Source: an uncultured Pirellulaceae bacterium (lineage in GTDB: Bacteria; Planctomycetota; Planctomycetia; Pirellulales; Pirellulaceae). Taken from it: a stretch of DNA of 64,000 nucleotides. The stretch is taken from positions 1 through 64,000 of the forward strand of contig CALKCK010000024.1 of assembly GCA_938083195.1 (NCBI GenBank), given 5' to 3'. The translations under genes were made by a program, and so were the position numbers. The notes under the pieces are model-generated. The model ran no database searches, was not told the DNA's origin, and saw only the letters and a program-made list of their open reading frames with translations. The first letter of the stretch is position 1; every line of letters begins with the position of its first letter. Below, piece by piece: positions 60,205 through 64,000 of the stretch.

Positions 60205-61689
60205 ATGAAGAACACAAAAATTCAAATTTTTACACTGTTGGCTTTCTGCGTTACCCTCCTCTCGGTAACCTCAGCAAACGCTCAGTTTGAGAACGCCGCA
60301 AAATGGGTGCCCGAGAATGCTAACTGTCTCGTGATGGTGCAGGCTGAGAATATTCTCAACAGCGCGATTGGACGCCGCGAGAATTGGGCGACTGACCGAT
60401 CTGCTGCGTTTCGATCGGGTGCTTCTTTCTTTCCACCGACGACCAAGCGAATTCTGATGGGCTCGCAAATTGATTTTGAATTTTTGGATTCAGTCTATCA
60501 CGTCGGCGTGTTTGAGAAAAAAGGTAGTGAGATCAATCTGGTAGAGGTTTCCAAGAGAGTCAATGGAAACATTGCAACGATTGGTGGCAAGCAGGCGCTT
60601 GAGTTGCCGAACAACTCTTACCTCATCAAAGTCGACAACACGACTCTGGTTACAATGACTCCGTCGAATCGCCAGATGACAACCCGTTGGTTGGCAAAAA
60701 CAAGCAATGGAAAGATGAGAGTTTCTCCTTATCTTGCAGAGGCTGTTAAGTTCGCCGACCAGAATGCTCAAGTAATTGTTGCGTTTGATCTTGAAGGCGT
60801 TCTTGATCCCGCTGAAGTTGAAAAACGTTTAGTCTCAAGTGGTGCAGTACTTGAAGTGTCTGCCGCTGCAGTAACGAAAACTCTTTCAACGTTGCGAGGC
60901 GTGACATTAGGCGTGACGGTCAACGACAAAATTTCGGGTGCGATCAAAATTGATTTTTCATCAGATCCCTCGAATGTCACACCAGTAAGCAAGGCGATCT
61001 TGATTGCTGCGTTGAAGAAAAACGGTTTGATGATCGACGACATTGCTTCATGGAATGTAAGTTCAAGCGGCAACCAGATTCTCCTTTCAGGTCCAATGAC
61101 ATCTGAAGGATTTCGTCAAATCGGTAGTCTAGTGCATCAGCCTCTCGAAGATGACATGCACGGTGCTAGTGGCAGCGTTACTTCGAGTGCCGAGCCAACT
61201 AAGCAAAATATGGCAACGAAGACTAAGCAGTATCTCGGTGACATTGATCACATTCTCGAGATTCAGCGGAAGAAAAAGGAAGAGCAGTTAGACACGTATG
61301 CCAAATGGTTTGATCGTTACGCACGCCAGATTGATGGAATTTCAATTCTCGGTGTTGACCCGATTGCGATCGACTTCGGAACCTACGTTGGTAACGCTTT
61401 CCGCGATATTTCCGGTGACCTTAACACCAGTGATCTTTCCAAGAACGAGGCAGTCTCGTCTCAGGGTTTCTCTGGACCGGGCGGTGGTCGGTGGAATTAC
61501 GGATATGGTTACGGTTACGGATACGGAACCATCAATGGGCGTAACTACACCCGTGACAGTCGTCGTAACGCAAGTGCACTTGGTACCGAAAAGGGTATGA
61601 ATCAGAAGAGCGATACGTTGCGTCAGATCGATGCCAAAGAAAGTCAAGTCAAAAGAGCGCTGACTGAGAAGTACCAAATTAACTTCTAA
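60205..61689 (+). CDS. Secreted protein of unknown function with Gly/Tyr motif
   Basis: The protein has 494 residues from the ATG at 60205. The signal peptide is about 1-27 (IQIFTLLAFCVTLLSVTSANA). The mature part opens WVPENANCLVMVQAENILNSA, a pattern loosely like DUF3352-type proteins, and continues as alternating strands and helices to about 330. A charged helix (DIDHILEIQRKKKEEQLDTYAKWFDRYARQ in outline, about 350-385) follows. Near 432 comes a GYGYGYGYG run, and the end is basic and helical. A strong promoter and terminator flank it, so it is a well-defined single gene. I do not recognise the family. Confidence 0.78.
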   Translation: MKNTKIQIFTLLAFCVTLLSVTSANAQFENAAKWVPENANCLVMVQAENILNSAIGRRENWATDRSAAFRSGASFFPPTTKRILMGSQIDFEFLDSVYHVGVFEKKGSEINLVEVSKRVNGNIATIGGKQALELPNNSYLIKVDNTTLVTMTPSNRQMTTRWLAKTSNGKMRVSPYLAEAVKFADQNAQVIVAFDLEGVLDPAEVEKRLVSSGAVLEVSAAAVTKTLSTLRGVTLGVTVNDKISGAIKIDFSSDPSNVTPVSKAILIAALKKNGLMIDDIASWNVSSSGNQILLSGPMTSEGFRQIGSLVHQPLEDDMHGASGSVTSSAEPTKQNMATKTKQYLGDIDHILEIQRKKKEEQLDTYAKWFDRYARQIDGISILGVDPIAIDFGTYVGNAFRDISGDLNTSDLSKNEAVSSQGFSGPGGGRWNYGYGYGYGYGTINGRNYTRDSRRNASALGTEKGMNQKSDTLRQIDAKESQVKRALTEKYQINF

Positions 61690-61710
61690 TCAGGGTTCGA
61701 TAAAAATAAA

Positions 61711-61748
61711 AACACTCGGTTGCCGCTGGCAACTGAGTGTTTTTTTTT
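61711..61748. terminator. Bidirectional hairpin terminator
   Basis: AACACTCGGTTGCC and GGCAACTGAGTGTT pair over 14 bp with one mismatch around GCT, flanked by A-rich bases on the left and eight T on the right. It serves the convergent genes at 60205 (+) and 61788 (-). Confidence 0.9.
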
Positions 61749-61787
61749 GCGCTCGTAGCCCTTCGTTTTGAGCAGGTCGCCGAATAT

Positions 61788-63206
61788 TTACTTCAGTGAT
61801 TTAAACGCATGTAGCGCCCGCTCTCGCCCTGCTTTGTAGTCCACGACAAACTTTGGATAATCAATTCCCGAGTTGGAAATCGCTGCCGTCAGTTTCGCAG
61901 GGTCATGCAATGCTTTGGCTGGGACTGGTCTGAGTTCTGGGCACATTTTTCTAATGAATAATCCATCTGGATCAAACCGTTTGCTCTGGCTGAAGGGATT
62001 AAAGATGCGGAAATAGGGAACACTATCAGTACCAGTCGATGCCGACCATTGCCAGCCTCCGTTGTTTGCGGATAGGTCGCCGTCAATTAACTGGCTCATG
62101 AAATAACTCTCACCCCACCGCCAATCGATGAGCAGATTTTTAGTTAGAAACATCGCGGTGACCATACGGAGTCGATTGTGCATCCAGCCCGTTTGATTTA
62201 GCTGTCTCATTCCTGCATCGACAATTGGATAACCCGTGGTTCCAGATTTCCAAGCAGCGAAGTCAGCTTCGTCTGTTCGCCAGGGAATGCCGTTTGTTTT
62301 CGGCTTGAAAGGTTGGTTCATAGAGACTCTTGGGCATGCGACCATGACGTGATTGTAAAAATCTCGCCAGGTTAATTCGGAGACCCATGTCTTTGCCCCT
62401 TCGTTCTCTCCTGCACTCGATTCGAGAATTCGGTCGGCTTCCACAAAACACTGTCGTGCTGAGATAGCCCCGATGTTTAAGTAAGGGGAGAGCAGGCTCG
62501 TACCTCGAACGGACGGAATATCTCGTTGAATGTTGTAAGCTGAAATGTTCTGGGAGAATCTCTCCAATCTTTGTTGAGCTTCGTCTTCACCGGCCGGCCA
62601 CAAATCAGATCGAGTGTTGGAAAAATCAAAACCAGCGACTGTCTCTGGAACAGGATCGCATTTGATCGGGATTTCTGGTTGAAGCGAAGGTTGGGGCGAC
62701 GTCGTTATCGTCTCTCTTGCTGTTGAATCCCAGACTCGACGATACGGAGTAAAAACGGAATAAAATTTCCCTTCCTTTGTGGAAATGGACTTGGGTGGCA
62801 CAATTATTCGGTCGTGGAACCTCCGTAGTGCAACACCAGCTTGTTCGCAGGCTAGTGAGACTCGGTCGTCTCGGCGGGATTCGTTGACTTCGTATTCTCG
62901 GTTAATAAAGACAGTGTCACAGCCTGTCTCGTTCGCCAAATTTGAGATGCAGGAAGGTGCTCCCTGAAAGTCATCGCAGGTCCTGATCAGTAATGGGATG
63001 TTAAGCTCGGCAAGCCTGTTGGATAGGTTCCGAACGTTTTCAATTAGAAATTTTACTTTACAGTTAGCATCCCGGTGTTCTTGCCACTGCTTGGGTGTGA
63101 TCAAGAAAACTCCAACGACGCCGTCGTCAGCGTGTTGCGTTGCTTCGAACAACGCCGTGTTGTCGGAGATACGTAAATCTCGTCGGAACCAAATCAAAGA
63201 CCTCAT
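61788..63206 (-). CDS. phrB: Deoxyribodipyrimidine photolyase (class I CPD type)
   Basis: The protein has 472 residues. The N-terminal alpha/beta antenna domain opens SLIWFRRDLRISDNTAL. The FAD-binding domain shows SPYLNIGAIS, WVSELTWRDFYNHV, GYPIVDAGMRQLNQTGWMHNR, FLTKNLLIDWRWGESYF, and DGDLSANNGGWQWSASTGTD, ending RIFNPFSQSKRFDPDG. All are typical of light-driven repair of cyclobutane pyrimidine dimers. The length is as usual for the class. It stands alone on the minus strand. A cryptochrome-DASH identity is less likely, as its characteristic extended insert is not seen. Confidence 0.94.
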   Translation of the reverse strand: MRSLIWFRRDLRISDNTALFEATQHADDGVVGVFLITPKQWQEHRDANCKVKFLIENVRNLSNRLAELNIPLLIRTCDDFQGAPSCISNLANETGCDTVFINREYEVNESRRDDRVSLACEQAGVALRRFHDRIIVPPKSISTKEGKFYSVFTPYRRVWDSTARETITTSPQPSLQPEIPIKCDPVPETVAGFDFSNTRSDLWPAGEDEAQQRLERFSQNISAYNIQRDIPSVRGTSLLSPYLNIGAISARQCFVEADRILESSAGENEGAKTWVSELTWRDFYNHVMVACPRVSMNQPFKPKTNGIPWRTDEADFAAWKSGTTGYPIVDAGMRQLNQTGWMHNRLRMVTAMFLTKNLLIDWRWGESYFMSQLIDGDLSANNGGWQWSASTGTDSVPYFRIFNPFSQSKRFDPDGLFIRKMCPELRPVPAKALHDPAKLTAAISNSGIDYPKFVVDYKAGRERALHAFKSLK

Positions 63207-63300
63207 ACATCATCCGCATCTTGAGAAGGAAAAGCTCTAGGTAACTACGCCAAATCCCGCGAACTCTTTGATGAAATAACGGCAAATAACTAATAACTTG

Positions 63301-64000
63301 CTAATTCAAGGGGTTTTCAGTGCGTTTGGAATTGGATCGCGAGGTTGACTCTGGCAGCATCATAAGTGCGCCTGCGAAAAACCCCCCTGCTCCAATTGCC
63401 GTCATGACCATTGAAAAAAATTGCAGTTTCAGATTCGTGGTGTCGGGGATTGAAAAAGCAGTCACTGCTGCCGCCATGAATGCCAGGCAGCCAAGTAAGT
63501 TCGAAAACACGATTCGCCAAGAGAGGTCTTTGAAATTCCAACCCCAGTGACGGTGGCAAGTTTCTGCAAATGCGAGATATCCGGAGGCCAGGAAGAAGAT
63601 GGAGCCAATTATGTCTGGAAACCAAACCCGCACATCTAGTTGGATCCAGGTCAGATCAGATGACATCGCGTTAAAGGTATTGAGATTAAACAACAGTGTT
63701 CCCAGAAACTGAAGGGCACTGCTGACCCAACCGATATCGGTTGGCCGCCACCCCAAATAGTTTCGTGGTTTGGCGCTGGAAATTGGCCAGAGCGAGTCTG
63801 AGTTAGCCGACTGATAAAGCTGCATGTATGCAGCGAAGGTGAAAAAAATCGAGCCACAAAAGAACATCCGATTAGTGTTTGGCAAGTCAAGAACTGCTGT
63901 CAGTCCACTCATTAAAATTAGACTGAAAATGCTTGCCGTCAAAAATAGGAGCGATCCAATTGAAAAAACGAGGCCAATCCACCAATTTAGTTTTTTAGGT
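63301..64000 (-). CDS. Polytopic membrane protein, N-terminus cut by window edge
   Basis: The frame stays open from the stop at 63301 to the window end, so at least 232 residues are present and the start lies outside. A TTG at 63942 is an internal codon, not a likely start. About six hydrophobic helices are visible (WWIGLVFSIGSLLFLTASIF; MFFCGSIFFTFAAYMQLY; WVSSALQFLGTLLFNL; DIIGSIFFLASGYLAF; IVFSNLLGCLAFMAA; VMTAIGAGGFFAGALMML). The recurring GS-hydrophobic-F pattern recalls YrhK-type domains, but this is only a resemblance. Function is unknown. Confidence 0.7.
   Translation of the reverse strand, partial: PKKLNWWIGLVFSIGSLLFLTASIFSLILMSGLTAVLDLPNTNRMFFCGSIFFTFAAYMQLYQSANSDSLWPISSAKPRNYLGWRPTDIGWVSSALQFLGTLLFNLNTFNAMSSDLTWIQLDVRVWFPDIIGSIFFLASGYLAFAETCHRHWGWNFKDLSWRIVFSNLLGCLAFMAAAVTAFSIPDTTNLKLQFFSMVMTAIGAGGFFAGALMMLPESTSRSNSKRTENPLN

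Noticed and set aside
63940..63942. TTG as start of the last membrane protein
   Set aside because: The frame stays open to the window edge and the residues upstream form part of a membrane helix, so the true start is outside.

Overview
The window reads as chromosomal DNA of a planctomycete, most likely a marine member of the Pirellulales. The evidence is two PSCyt1/PSCyt2/PSD1 (DUF1549/DUF1553) plus DUF1501 gene pairs, a Cys-type sulfatase, a DUF6807 (PmoA-like) protein, an SHD1-domain protein, a fused alpha/beta 2-oxoacid dehydrogenase E1, and many secreted low-complexity proteins. These are hallmarks of that phylum. The taxonomic call is inference; no rRNA or tRNA gene was seen. Genes sit on both strands in short operons, with no phage, IS element or CRISPR array. 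Both ends of the window cut a gene.

Layout. 1-7156: a sulfatase (cut by the left edge) diverges from a PSD1 cytochrome-like protein, a DUF1501 protein and a DUF6807 protein, a probable polysaccharide or sulfated-glycan utilisation block. 7199-10351: E2 and fused E1 of a 2-oxoacid dehydrogenase. 11084-16167: a secreted M28 peptidase with PDZ, a potassium channel with a C-terminal zinc ribbon, a lone ABC ATPase and an aldo/keto reductase. 16310-22290: a Cys-pair repeat protein, an M1 peptidase overlapping a DUF6702 gene, an orphan and a DinB-like protein. 22541-27816: a secreted Gfo/Idh/MocA oxidoreductase with a second PSD1/DUF1501 pair. 27875-30516: CoA-transferase A/B and thiolase. 30781-33177: SPFH-GYF protein and a zinc-ribbon membrane protein. 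33566-36343: a KamA-like radical SAM aminomutase and a class III aminotransferase. 36462-56572: envelope and signalling genes, namely three copies of a secreted SnoaL/lipocalin-like protein, each followed by a secreted low-complexity protein, an HtrA protease, a convergent histidine kinase/NtrC regulator pair, a lipoprotein lipase, a PP2C phosphatase, a second Cys-rich protein, an SHD1 protein, an endo/exonuclease/phosphatase and a SYLF protein. 56948-64000: an MscS-type channel, a PGPGW-like membrane protein, a large secreted protein of unknown function, a CPD photolyase and a membrane protein cut by the right edge.

The most interesting signal is a two-gene cassette found twice in opposite orientation about 8 kb apart (43422-46248 on + and 54222-56572 on -). 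Gene 1 encodes an exported SnoaL-like plus lipocalin-like protein. Gene 2 encodes an exported protein with a divergent low-complexity front (Gly/Ser-rich or Arg/Pro/Lys-rich) and a shared C-terminal domain that I cannot assign to a family. A third SnoaL/lipocalin gene at 36938-37846 is followed by a different small secreted Pro/Tyr-rich protein. Together with the two Cys-rich secreted proteins, these look like parts of a proteinaceous cell envelope; that role is inference.

Starts were chosen from ribosome-binding sites, signal peptides and family length, so several differ from the longest possible reading frame. Promoter calls are by eye.
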